A stretch of DNA of 64,000 nt, taken from NCBI RefSeq assembly GCF_043641665.1, contig NC_092188.1, positions 15,831,704 to 15,895,703 of the forward strand, in the 5' to 3' direction. The notes beneath the pieces are model-generated. The model had not been told where the DNA came from. It worked only from the letters and a program-made list of their open reading frames with translations, and did not search any database. Shown here piece by piece: positions 38,001 to 48,660 of this stretch (its first letter is position 1; each line of letters starts with the position of its first letter). The translations under genes were made by a program, and so were the position numbers. The DNA is from Enoplosus armatus. Taxonomy: Eukaryota; Chordata; Actinopteri; Centrarchiformes; Enoplosidae.

Positions 38001-41000
38001 CCTCAATTTCCTGACTCATTTTGTAATTGTGTCTCTTTCTCCTCTCGCATTTTCTGCAGCTGCTGCCCTTGGCAACCTGGTGTCTGATCTGGCAGGGCTG
38101 GGGTAAGAATTTCACACACACACACACACACACACACCAAGACACACATACTCACACACAAGCACACAGGCAACTATTATCCTTAAAGTTTCTGTAAGTC
38201 ATGGGAGGTTGTAGGAGGACGGAAACAGTTCAGTGACTTACAATGAATACCCTCATTCTGTCATTTGATGAAATGTGAAGAAAGACTATGGTAATATCTT
38301 ATTACCTATTAATATCTGTTTATCCTATTACATGGTAAATTACAGCAATACAATGTTTTTGTCCACCCAGGTATGCAAATTATGATATACAGGGTCCTTT
38401 TTTACCACTCCACTCCCTTAAGTGAAGTTTAAGTCATTAAATAGGTCATTATTGAATTAAGCCCAGAGGAGGATAAGCATGAATAAGCATCAAGGGAGAA
38501 AGAGAAATACAGCCACCAGAGGTTTGTGTCCCAGAAGAGAAAAGACTGTGATTGTAAAACAGCATGAAAAGAGATATTACCATGAATAAGAAAAGCTTAT
38601 CAATGTGGTTTGATTAAATCAAGACAGTCTGAACAAGGTGTGTCTAAAGGAGGAGACTTAACTGAATCAAGTAAGGTTACAGCTATAGAAGAAAAGAAAT
38701 CCTTGAAGAACTAAATCTTGATGTTAAACCAGTTATTAACAGATGTAAAGGACATACATCATGTTGCTCTTCTTACAGATTCATTTAAAAACTCATCATA
38801 ATACATTGTTTAACAAAGTCATCTTTTAAAAAAAAAAGATACTGCGATTATATTTGGTTTTGTTGTACTGACTTTTGTTGTGAAGATTTTATGCAATATT
38901 ATTTATTTATGGTCTGATCAGACTCTGACTGCTTACAACCTGTAATGTATTGATGTACATTTCAGGTTTGTGTAACTATGAACATAGTATAATTCTGGTT
39001 CTAATAACCAGCTTTATACTCTGTTTATCATAAACTATTTTATTGCTGACGTACTAAAACCCCAAGTTGTAAAAAAAAAAATTCAAGCTCTCCAAATTTG
39101 CCTCATTAATTCAAGCCAAGATTCAAGTGTGTTGTTTTCCTCCTCCATCTCTCTTCATTTTTATTTTGTTTTCACTGAAAGAAACAAAACAAAATCATCT
39201 AGAGTTTCTTTCTCCCTTCCTCCAAAATTATTTTTAAAAACGTGTGTGATGAGTCTGGGATCCTTTCAAATGATTGCTATGTGTTATCAGGTTCAGTCAG
39301 CTGATTCATGACTGTTATCCACGTCAGAGCCTCCTGGTGGCCACAGGGATTATAATCAGCCTCCTAACCTGCTTCATGGGCTTAACCAACCATTACACTT
39401 ACAGTAATGTGCCACCAGCAGCCTGCTGGTTGTATTTCAGTGATTATTAGTGAAACCAGATAATGAGTCTTCGTCATTTAAATACAGAGAGAGTCAGCAA
39501 AACAGACGAGATAATAAATAGACAGACGTGTAGAAATACAACTGTAGAGACTGTGTGGTCCTTTGCACAGTTTTAGTGTGATGGATTAGCTAAGTTGTTC
39601 TGGCCTTTGTAAGCACTCTCAGTAGACACACACAGTTCTGCCTCTGTGTGTGCGTCTGTGTTTGCCACTCAATCATAATTGGAAAGCAGAGCCCTTGTGG
39701 CCAGTTTGTCAAGGTGAGACTCGATTAGACCAGACAAGAGAGGGTTTTTTTTTTTCATTTGATGGATTTACACCTGTGAGTGTGAAGGCTGTTTGTCTGC
39801 TACACGTTGTCTCAGTGGAGCTCCTGCAGGGGCTCTTCACCGCAACATTTGCATCACTGCTCATCTTCATTTCAAAGAGGAAAGGCTTCTTAAGTGCACA
39901 CATATAGACCCTGTGCTTGAGATTACTCTGGGAGCCGGTGTCGCTTTAGTGGCAGTTGAGAGCTGAGGAGGCTTAGTAGACTTACTGCTGAGGTTGTGGA
40001 TAAACTTTGATCAGAAGGTGACGGATGAGGAGATCCCAGATGCCTCTTTACTGCAAACCTGTTGCAGCTTTGGTATTTAGTCTGCTCAGATCCTCGCAAT
40101 GCAAGTGGCTCAATTTAATTTAATAATGAATAACTTTTCGGACAGACTTTACTCCACCAGGTTAAAGACAGTGGGAGTCAAAGCAAGTCTTAATCCTGTG
40201 CCTTTAAGTTTTGCTGAGCCTGAATGACGTGTACAATGACTAGGGCTAACTATCATGGCCTGAACAACAGTCCAAAACACAAAGATATTCAGTTTGCTAT
40301 CATAATAAAGTAGGAAGACCAGCAAATATTCCATTTTGATAAGGTGAAACCAGTTGCATTTTTTCTTGAAAAATGACTTTAACAACTAATAAATTATTTA
40401 AATTGTTGCTGATTTGTTTGAATGTTTGGACTAGTAGTTGCAGCTCTTGTACTCTTTGCTGTTCTCAACCTATTTAGTGCCTTTAATTACAGCAAATATA
40501 AAAAAAATACCAGAAAAGTCTGTCCTTGTACCCATACATTTGCATATTTTGGAGGTTGTTTCCTGTAGTTGGCTTGGATTACATTCTCACTCCCTAACAA
40601 ACTCACTGCAGTTCACTTGGAAGAGGATCAACAGCCCCATTTTCAGACAGTCTGGGTGTAATGATGTTCAGTTAGAATTGTTCTCGCCTGCCTCAATGAG
40701 CCAAATTAAAAGCTCTAGAGAGTGATTCAAAATGCTGCTAATATGCTTACTGTGAACCTCGGCATCCTTTAAGTTTACATTTGCTGTAAAGTCTCATTTG
40801 TCTTTCAGTTGTGTTACAGAAACCCTGTAGCACATGCGCCAGTGTTGTACTTGGAGATCACACTGGGTGGAGTGGATAAACATTTCTGCAGACACAATAA
40901 GATTGTTAAGTTTTTAAATGAAAGTAAGTATGATAAGTAAATTGAAACCTCTGTTATAAGAGGTAATGGAGACAGACAGGAAGCACAGCGGTGAGAACGC

Positions 41001-44000
41001 TGATGACTAGCAGGAGAGGATGTAAGACGAGTCTCAAACCCCGTTCATGTACACATTAGTCTGCTGATCCGCAAGAACTCCCAGTGAAAGTCAAAGGCAC
41101 CAGCTTCTCTGCGAAAGTGAGATTTTCTCAGTCATGTAATCGAACAGCACAAATAGATGTAGCTGTCACTACAGCATGTTCCTCCGGAGTCTCTTCGGTC
41201 AATAGTGTAGTGGTTACGTTGCAATGATTGTTTGTAAATCCTCCCACTCAACGTCTGTTTTCCTCAACTAAGAGACAGTGACTGAGCTCTGCTGCTCCGA
41301 CTCCCTGCTCTTCAATAAAATGTGTGTGTGTGTGTGTTTGTTTGTTTTGTGTGTGTTTGTGCCTGTGGTGAGCAATCTGTGCAGCTCTATCCACATATGT
41401 GTTTGTGAGTGTGTGTTCATTTTTCACGTGTAGGGGGGTTCATGCTTGGGTGAATTTTTACGATTTTCCTCCGTGCTTGTGTGTTTGTTTTTGACAGATG
41501 TGGGAAACCAGCTTAACCTCGTTGAAGATCATTTAGCTCATGAGTCATTCTGACCGTTCAGCCAGTTGATGCTTAGCTTCAGCTGCTGTATGTGTTCCTT
41601 ATGGGCCCAATGCATCAGTGGCTTTCTGGAGCAGACAGTCAAGCATTATTGCATTCAGCCAAGTTAGAAAAAACAGGACAACAATCCCATTAGCGGGCTC
41701 TAGGGAATGAAAAATGGTTTGATTCCTGACACATAACCCTGTGATGTCTGTATTTCTACCTTACACCTATTGCATGCTGGGATGAGTTAAAGCATATTGT
41801 ACAAAGCAGATAAAGGCAATGGATGATTGATAGTTAAATGTATCAGTTTTTTTCCTCATACATTTTTCAGGATTAACAATAGTCATACTTCATTGATCCC
41901 TTCAGGGAAAATATAGATTTGCCTCCAACATTTGTTACAGACATGAAGGGATTCAGTTTTTTTGCATAAGGATACCTCAGTAGGGCGGATGCTTGTTTAA
42001 ATTGTGGCACAATCCTAGTTTATCCTGTGGAAGGATGATTTCTATAATGACCCTCCAACCACTCCTTTTGAAACAAACCATATGGACTGTAGCTCATTTA
42101 TCATTGTAACATTTTTATTCCCTGTAGTTACTCACTGATTTGGATTCCCATCCCTGACAATGGCACCACCGCTCAAACACTTTCCTAGATATCGCCACTA
42201 ATATGAGAGCAGCTTTGCCTTTTTAACTATTTAAATCCAACACAGCAGAATATAGTTTTTTTACTGCCCACACTTAATGCTTTGATCGTGCTAACAGATT
42301 CAGTTGTTGTTCCTGGAAGAAAACACAAAACCTTTAGTTTTAGTTTCTGGTAAAATGTGTGGATTGAGTTTTTATTGCTTCTGGTGCAGCCAGGCGGATT
42401 CTCAGCCTTCTGTCTTCTCATCACACAGTGAGTCTAATGTCGAGAAGAGTCCAAGGCCTTAGCTATTTCATCATTTGAACGTTCAAATGCAGACCTGTTT
42501 TCTTTTGCCATCTGCTGTTGCAAATATATGACATATTTGGACTGGATTTGACTCAAAGGCAGGAGTGTACCAGTCAAATCTAAAAGCATTTTTTATGAAT
42601 ATGAGAGTCAGTACTTGGATTGGTGATGACTTTTGCATGCTGAGTTTCATCATATATCATATTTATCTTAATTTGACATTTTTTCGAGCAGAAGAGAAAA
42701 ACAGTACATGCATAGTATACATAATACATACATAGTATACATAATACATAGATAGTATACATAATACACATACATAGATTTCTCTGAACATGACACTAGA
42801 GACTCAATTCTGCCCCCTGTTGCCATCATAGAGTTTGACAACATTATTCATCTGCCACAGTGCACTCAGGGCAGACGACGTAAACATGCTGGTCTGCTGT
42901 GATTTATGTAATTATTGTCCTCATGATCAATTTGGATTTATTAGCTTAATAGTCCATCTGTTATGATAAACACTGAAAAGTTTCTATTTCTGCTCTACTG
43001 GGATGAAAGGCCACTAGCACACACACATTCAGCTCAACACACACATACACACACACTGGCTTCTTCTCCTTGTCTCTTATCTTTCTCTCTCTACCTGCTA
43101 CTCGTCGCTCCCCTGACTCGAGAGCTCCAGCTGCAGCTTATTTGTGTGTGCAGTGAACTGAGGATCCATTAGTGCCAGTGACTGAACCAGACCCATGTCC
43201 AAATATTGACTTGAATTTCTTTTCTCACATTGAAACTGCTTGACCTGCACTATATTTTTTTTTGCTCCAGCAGCCTCAGACTGGAAACATAACATGACAC
43301 ATGACAGTAAGGTAGAGAAGCTCAGTTATTATTTTGGTCATAACACTCTTACTGCCTTTATAATTACAATTACGTTAAGGCTGGATTACCAACTGAGCAA
43401 AGTGTGTAAGTGCTCTGGGCACCAGACCCTCAGAGGCCTGTAAGGCCCCTGGTTTGTTTGGACACAGAAGAATAACTCCAGGTCAATGCCTAGCTTTATG
43501 GATGCAGACGATCTATGAATTAAAATCTATGAATAGAGAATAAAAACAACTGATTTATCTGTATTTTAATAGTTTATGGAATAGTTTTATATCTACTGTA
43601 TAAGGGACATAAAATAAATTGTGGCTCTGTGATACACACAACTCATCTCCACACAGTGTTATTCAGTGCTCCACATCAGACAAAACGTACAACTTCTTTC
43701 AAGTTTCTTATGATTGAGTTTTGAGTGTTACATCTCTGTCACTCAGTGAACACTATTCTTTATCTGCAGCAATCTGTCTTTGTTCTTTGGTCTTTGTCAT
43801 CTGTGTAAAGCACTGACAAGTGCTGGCAGTTAATATTATGAATACACTGGAGGCGCTTTCTCTCCCTTTCTGTTGTTAGAGCTGATATTTGACATCCTGC
43901 TGGGTTTAAGACAGATGGCAGCAACAAGGGAGCAGATTGGAACATGTTCTGATTTATTTTGTTTTTTGTTATTATCGTTTACTTTGCTGCACTGGGTGTT

Positions 44001-45253
44001 GTTCTGTGACATGTAATGTATAAAAACCTCTAAAGGAGACTATCATGTGAAACTGGAACAAAACAAAGAAGAATAAGTGGTTCTAAAATTAATCTATGTA
44101 CAAATTACATCCTGGAGCTTCAACAAACACAATTTAAATATGCCAGTGAGTGTGTGAGTGTATTTGAGTGATACAGTTTATGTTCAAAAGGCATTGTTTA
44201 CAGGATATTAATATTCCTTTGACCTTCTTTTTCTTTACATTTGAGTCAAATCTGAAGCTTCACTGAGTCTTTTCTATGATAACTGGTCTCTATTACTGAC
44301 CTTTATGTCTTCCATGTCTCTCTGCTCTGCTTGAACTGGCTTTCCATCTTGGGATATGTCAAAATGAACAGACAGAGTGATAATTCATCATCTGTTTCTC
44401 AAAGCACGATAATGGGTCCATCATTAGAAGTAATTCATTGTTGCAGCTCGCTTTCACACCGTTGTTGAGTTTGATTCTTATTTTTTCTCTAATTCTTTTT
44501 CCCACCTGTCTCGTCCTCTCTTTAGGCTGGCAGGTTATGTGGAGGCCTTGGCGTCTCGGCTGGGAATGCAGATTCCTGACTTAAGCCCAAAGCAGGCGGA
44601 CATGTGGCAGACCAGAGTCAGCTCTCACTCGGTTGGTATCATCATGCCGCACTAACTGTTATTTATTATGTAATGCGTTGTAAACATCAAACCAGGTCGG
44701 AGTGTTTGTACAGTGACAACAGACGCACAAGTCTCTGTGATGTGCCCTTTCCATCACTCAGTCATTGTGCAAGAAAATTAGACAAGGATTTTTAATATGC
44801 TCTGACTGCTGAAGTGTGAAATGTAATTAGCTTTAATTAGGTTGAGTGATTAGTCCAGTACTGAGGGCTCTTGGCTGATAGTGAGCGGTCATGCCAATTG
44901 TTCTGGCATGTTGGGGGATACCTCTTTTATTTTCTTGCATCAAAATTATTTACAGTTTGATTAAAAAGTCACTTGTAAGTCAAATGTAAGAGGCTTATTT
45001 ACTGGAAATGGGGCTGTAAAGCTGTGACGTGGATTATTATTTCATTTTCTTAACCATGTTTTTTGTCAGTGTTACTCTCTTACTTCCATTTTCCTCTGTG
45101 CAGGGTAAAGCCCTTGGTGTTGGAATCGGCTGTATCCTCGGCATGTTTCCTCTTTTGTTCTTCAAGGACGACGATGAGAAGAAAGAAGGCCAGACGGAGG
45201 CGAAGGAGAAAACACAACCACCACCTGCTCCAACAGAGAGTAGCAAAAACTGA
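15090..45253 (+). CDS. tmem65: tmem65, transmembrane protein 65 (mitochondrial)
   Basis: TMEM65 is a mitochondrial inner-membrane protein linked to Na+-dependent mitochondrial Ca2+ release and, in heart, to intercalated-disc and connexin-43 function. Coding exons: 15090-15387, 28765-28809, 31755-31822, 33125-33179, 38060-38102, 44526-44631 and 45104-45253. They join in frame to 254 residues (human about 240). Residues 1-50 are Arg-rich without acids (MLPCLRRVLRPALSLRAGTG), as expected for a mitochondrial presequence. Then come the family signatures KEFIYSLHPSERTCLLREL and HKFESIAIAQ. Hydrophobic segments lie near residues 116-137, 142-168 (with LGNLVSDLAGLG) and 206-226 (GVGIGCILGMFPLLFF). 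The tail is Lys/Glu/Pro-rich. The start at 15090 fits the human N-terminus; an in-frame ATG at 14976 would add 38 residues unlike the family. Intron 1 is 13.4 kb. Confidence 0.96.
17088..17114. repeat. (GATAA)n short tandem repeat
   Basis: About five imperfect copies of a pentamer with one GATGAGATAAG variant. Confidence 0.85.
19030..19270. repeat. possible degenerate dispersed repeat
   Basis: Phrases such as TTCACCAGCTAGTTGCTAAT and AACTGACTTCTGCTGCTGGA resemble a repeat family I recall from other teleost introns. Ends and class are unclear; this rests on memory of similar sequence only. Confidence 0.3.
21525..21571. repeat. (CA)n microsatellite, 47 bp
   Basis: CA run with one G interruption at 21544, in tmem65 intron 1. 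Confidence 0.96.
24982..25061. repeat. compound (CT)n-(CA)n-(GAT)n repeat
   Basis: CT run 24982-25000, CA run 25001-25024, then GAT triplets 25035-25061 after a short spacer. Confidence 0.95.
28765..28809 (+). CDS. tmem65: tmem65 exon 2 (micro-exon, 45 bp)
   Basis: GQLEIAPPTAAQLRY, matching mammalian LEAPPPTPGQLRY. Strong T-rich acceptor, donor GTAAGA. Confidence 0.93.
28810..31754 (+). other. tmem65: tmem65 intron 2
   Basis: Intronic. On the minus strand it carries a possible terminal exon with poly(A) signal (30046-30384), listed separately. A perfect 10-base inverted repeat sits at 29631-29656. Confidence 0.8.
30046..30384 (-). other. candidate antisense terminal exon with poly(A) signal
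   Basis: On the minus strand a long pyrimidine tract ends in CTCTCTAG. After it come nine codons (YPFIYNIID), a TAA at 30357-30355, about 300 bases of UTR-like sequence, and AATAAA at 30051-30046. That is the layout of a last exon. I do not recognise the peptide and found no upstream partner exon, so it may be a lone noncoding RNA end, a fossil, or chance. Confidence 0.25.
31755..31822 (+). CDS. tmem65: tmem65 exon 3, first hydrophobic segment
   Basis: Encodes LLHNALPFVGFGFLDNCIMI, close to human HNAIPFIGFGFLDNAIMIVA. Acceptor TTTGCAG, donor GTAAGT. Confidence 0.95.
31838..31960 (+). mobile_element. tRNA-like SINE head (fragment)
   Basis: AGCTCAGTGGG (31844-31854) fits a Pol III A box and GTTTGATTCCC (31882-31892) a B box, 38 bases apart as in tRNA genes. 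The sequence between and after does not fold as a clear tRNA, so a tRNA-derived SINE remnant is more likely. It begins only about 16 bases after the exon 3 donor. End uncertain. Confidence 0.45.
33073..33117 (+). repeat. (GT)n microsatellite abutting a splice acceptor
   Basis: 45-base TG run with two interruptions, ending about 6 bases before the acceptor AG of tmem65 exon 4. It takes the place of most of the usual pyrimidine tract. Confidence 0.95.
33125..33179 (+). CDS. tmem65: tmem65 exon 4
   Basis: GTQIELSIGVILGISTMA plus one base; human GTHIEMSIGIILGISTMA. Donor GTAAGA. The weak acceptor context (GT repeat) is noted under findings. Confidence 0.94.
33589..33615. repeat. (GA)n microsatellite
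   Basis: AG/GA run with one AAAG interruption. Confidence 0.9.
34997..35028. repeat. (TA)16 microsatellite
   Basis: Uninterrupted TA run, able to form cruciform structures. Confidence 0.96.
36327..36397. repeat. imperfect inverted repeat (hairpin)
   Basis: Left arm CTTAACA...AATAAAATCAGCCTG pairs with right arm CAGGCTGAT...TTATTCACTGTTAAG around a loop of about 12 bases. Arms are roughly 22-27 bases with small gaps. Could be a MITE relic or a hairpin RNA. Confidence 0.7.
38060..38102 (+). CDS. tmem65: tmem65 exon 5 (micro-exon, 43 bp)
   Basis: Completes the Ala codon, then AALGNLVSDLAGL, identical to the human core. Donor GTAAGA, followed 10 bases later by a CA run. Confidence 0.95.
38113..38137. 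repeat. (CA)n microsatellite next to a donor site
   Basis: CA run starting 10 bases after the tmem65 exon 5 donor. Intronic CA repeats near donors are known hnRNP L sites. Confidence 0.93.
41878..41960 (+). repeat. possible LINE/SINE 3' tail remnant
   Basis: TACTTCATTGATCCC followed by CAGGGAAA resembles the TTTATTGATCCC...GGGAAATT tail common in teleost dispersed repeats. Short and degenerate; class not assigned. Confidence 0.35.
42711..42770. repeat. three tandem copies of a 20-base unit
   Basis: Two identical copies (42711-42730, 42731-42750) and a third with two changes (42751-42770) of CATAGTATACATAATACATA. Confidence 0.95.
44526..44631 (+). CDS. tmem65: tmem65 exon 6
   Basis: LAGYVEALASRLGMQIPDLS through MWQTRVSSHS, matching human LAGYVEALASRLGLSIPDLT. 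The only in-frame donor is GTTGGT, a weak site; a GT four bases on would force an early stop. Confidence 0.92.
45104..45253 (+). CDS. tmem65: tmem65 exon 7 (last coding)
   Basis: GKALGVGIGCILGMFPLLFF (third hydrophobic segment), then an acidic and Lys-rich tail ending APTESSKN and TGA. Confidence 0.95.
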   Translation, partial: GKALGVGIGCILGMFPLLFFKDDDEKKEGQTEAKEKTQPPPAPTESSKN

Positions 45254-46655
45254 AACTGTCAACTCGCGGGAGACAAATACTATTTGGAATCCATTAGAAT
45301 ACTTTAAACTGGGGCTGATTGGCCGTGTCTGGTGGACTGGAATGTATGGAAATGTCATTGAACCCCGTACAGTCTAATCACCGGGTACTTTAAGTCAATC
45401 TATCAAAGGTATTCTGAAGAGATTTTAGATATTATTTGATTGTAGACTTTGAACTTAAGCACAGGGACCTGATTGTCTCTTGAAGGGACGAGAGACAGTT
45501 GATTCTTTGGACTGCTGCTACTCCAACTAACACCGTAACCTCACCTTGTTTTGACTGACCGACACGGGCTGAAACTCATTTATCCAAAACACAGTGCAGC
45601 GACCTCTTTCTGCCCTCTGCTGCAAGTCTGTTGAATATATAAACCTCTGACTCTTAGATGGTTAGATGGCAAGTAAGCTAAAAAAAAAATAAGGCTTAAA
45701 TACAACAAACTTTGGAACCAGTGTAAGAAAAAAAAGGCACTTTCAGAGCTCATTCAGACAAAGTATCTTACATGGCATTCTGACGTTGAAGGTTTCTTCT
45801 ATATTGTCAGAAATTCTTATAACTAATAGAGGAAGACTGAAAGGAAGAGGCATGCCAGTGGCTTGATTTAGCAGTGTTAGAAGTCATGCTTTGAAGAACT
45901 TTTCCTTTTTCCTTATCAGTTTTTGAGGATGATAAGTCAAGGAAAGTGGGTGACTTTTGCATATAAAGAAGCACCCTTTCACATCAAGTTAATTTTTCTT
46001 AAGTTTTACAAGCATGTCTGCCTTTTGATGATGTCATAGTCTTGAAAAGTCCTGCAGGCCTGCCTCATTCACACTCCATGACAACCAGTCAGCTTCCTCT
46101 AGTGAGAACGCAGGTGGTTAAATACACCTGCTAGCTGCTTCTTTAGATGTTTATGTTTTTTTGTTGGCAAAGAACTTTATATAATATGCTTTGTGATAAT
46201 CACCCAAAGCAGTAACATGCACAAAATATACTGTATATGACCAGGTCGGTGCAGTTCAACAGAATCTAACCTTTTAACAGTTTGTTATTTTTGTCAGAAG
46301 AGTACGTATGACAGAGAGTAAGAAATACCAACACTGAACCACCTGAGACCTCTGTCTCATTTGCACCGACCCTCTGGCTCCAATACCATATAATTAATGT
46401 CCTCCATCTCTGCATCAAGCAAGCTGCAGCTGAACTACACAACACGTCTTCCATGCACGGTGAGACAGCACCAGGCCTCTAGTCCAGTTTCTATTAAGAA
46501 GTCACATTTCCAGGACAACCTGGAAATACTCACAACTACAGCCCAGTAGATTCAATCAATTTGGCTTCACACTAAATGAGATGTTACTGCTTTTTAATAC
46601 TAACGCACAACTAATTTTTTTTTCTATATCTACAGATCTATTGTCTCCGCTCTAC

Positions 46656-46668
46656 TGCCCTCTACTGG
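46656..46668 (-). promoter_or_regulatory. CTCF-type motif, - orientation
   Basis: On the minus strand CCAGTAGAGGGCA matches the CTCF core CCASYAGRKGGCR fully. With the + site at 13662 it forms a convergent pair around tmem65. Binding is inferred. Confidence 0.5.
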
Positions 46669-47452
46669 CTGAAACTCTGAGAAGGTTTCTTTCTGTTACG
46701 TTCAGTTTACACCTCACACATGTTTATAAATCATCACCTATTTGCTTCCCCTGTTTGGTATTCAAACCCCTCAATGTCTAACTGCTAAGCCTCTCTGGCT
46801 ATAATTGATTACTCTGATTATTATTCTTATTTTTAAATGCAAAATACATCTGCACCATCTGCCAGCCATGAAACATGAAGGCAGAGAGGATATATTTGGG
46901 ATAACACTACCATCCATCCAAGTCTTAATTCAGCTTCCTAGTTTATCTTTTGAGGAGTTCTGTTTGTCAACCTGCTCAGCACAGGTTGCTCATCTCATCA
47001 GCTGAACTGAAGACTGTTGTTTATGGCAGTGAAGCTGTTTAGAAGCTGAAAGGATAGGAAGCAGCCACAAGTCTCTGAATGAAACAGAAAATGTATTTAT
47101 TTTTGTTATAATATTCAGACTTGTATTCATGTATGTTCCCAATATATATTCTCTTTATCTCACAGGACAATATTAGGAATAGAAACTCTTTGTCAGCACA
47201 AAACACCTTTGTGAGTATATTTTCAAAAGCATTCTTCAACAGGAAGGACTTTCTATTACAGTCCATAACTAAACTCACGAGACATGCTCTTAAAAACCTG
47301 CCCTGTATAAGATTGTTCTAATTATTTATTATGTGGGTGACAGTGATCCTAAACAGTGATAAAAATGATGAAAATGTACAAAGAACTGAACATATTGATA
47401 TAGTTAGGACTTTTTGATCTGATTGCTTGATTTCCACCTTGCATGCACTGCT

Positions 47453-47458
47453 AATAAA
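47453..47458 (+). other. tmem65: candidate poly(A) signal, tmem65
   Basis: AATAAA followed by an A-run; first canonical hexamer after the tmem65 stop. Confidence 0.5.
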
Positions 47459-48449
47459 AAAAAACCCTATTGTACTTGTTGTAAGAATATTAAAAAACTT
47501 GAGTATGTTCTAAAATGATGTATTGCAGCAGGATACGAATCAGTGGAGGTGATAAAATACGAGCAACTTATTAACATGCAAAAGATCCACTTTTTGACTA
47601 TACATATAAATATCTTTTTTTGGCTGTCTAAACGGTAACAAAGCACAAGGAATCTCATGTGTTTCCCTTTTTAGACAGCCAATGATAAACATAGATAGTT
47701 CAAAATAGGTAATATAGGTTGACTGTTTTTGTATAGCCCTGCAGAGGTTTTGCAGGTTGGTAACAGAGCCCTCTGCTGGGATGTGAAGTGGCAAAATCAG
47801 AGTGGAGGTGTGGAATGAATCCTACAAGGAGCAGAAAACTCTGCTTGATAGGCAAAATGTTGTAATAGTTTCCAATAATAGCAGCAATTTGCCTCCTTGC
47901 ATTGGATCATTAAATTGCCTGTCTCAGTGCTTTAAGACTGTCTTTAGTGCATGTCAGTCATGGTGAGAAAATATAATCTCTGTGTCAAAATGATGTAATT
48001 TCAGGGCTATTATCTTTTTCCTGGACTCACTTTGCACTGCATCACTAAACTTGCTTGCGTCATTGGGAGGAAAGCAAAAAAAGATGTACAGTTCACAAAA
48101 GCTCAGAGTTGATGCATTATCTCGAATCAATGTAATCAAATCTGAAATTTGAGAAGTTCCTTTTGCTTTCAGTGTTTGTATGGATCTGCTTTAGTTTCAG
48201 AGGATTCGAGAAGCTTTACTAGTTGGAGATTTGGACAGGCAGGAGTCATTAGCCAGATGCATTTCAGTATGCAGTACGTAGACATTACTGTCCTACAGTT
48301 TTTAGAACATGGTCCAGTATTTGTAGACCATATTTCCAATCTTATTTGACACAGTCTGTTGTGTATTTTATCTGACCATCCAAATGAGCTACAAAAAAAA
48401 GTTAATTCTGGAGTTCTTCTAAAATGAAAAGGAAAATGGTATTCAGGTT

Positions 48450-48660
48450 TAGCCATGCTAGTGGCATTGCTCTAGGGTTGGCAATGCTAGTATGTCGGTC
48501 AGTTAATCCATCACTTTGGTCCAGACTGAAATATCTCAACAACTATTAGATGAATTGTCATGAAATCTGGTACAGACAGGCATGTTCCCCAGAGGATGAC
48601 GTTTATTGACTTTGGTGATTTGCTCTGGTGCCTTTCCTCTAGTGTGGTGTGAGCTGCATC
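48450..48660. repeat. degenerate teleost dispersed repeat
   Basis: Phrases like ACTGAAATATCTCAACAACT, CATGAAATCTGGTACAGACA and CCCCAGAGGATGA closely recall a high-copy repeat of many fish genomes, often classed as non-autonomous DNA element. Boundaries and class are not secure. Confidence 0.5.

Larger units (their letters stand above)
33180..38059 (+). other. tmem65: tmem65 intron 4
   Basis: Contains GA (33589-33615) and TA (34997-35028) runs and an imperfect inverted repeat at 36327-36397. No gene seen. Confidence 0.85.
38103..44525 (+). other. tmem65: tmem65 intron 5 (6.4 kb)
   Basis: Intronic. Holds a GT run (41321-41337), a repeat-tail-like stretch (about 41878-41960) and a 20-base tandem repeat (42711-42770). 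No gene seen. Confidence 0.85.
45254..47475 (+). other. tmem65: tmem65 3' UTR (extent inferred)
   Basis: No canonical AATAAA occurs before 47453-47458, giving a 3' UTR near 2.2 kb, in line with the long UTR of mammalian TMEM65. Two CTCF-like motifs in minus orientation lie within it. Confidence 0.55.

Noticed and set aside
40971..41080. tRNA-like stretch with GAGTCTCAAACCCC
   Set aside because: Boxes are poor and no cloverleaf arms could be paired by eye.
42815..42830. Further CTCF-like site TGCCCCCTGTTGC
   Set aside because: Two mismatches in the core, not above what a window of this size gives by chance.
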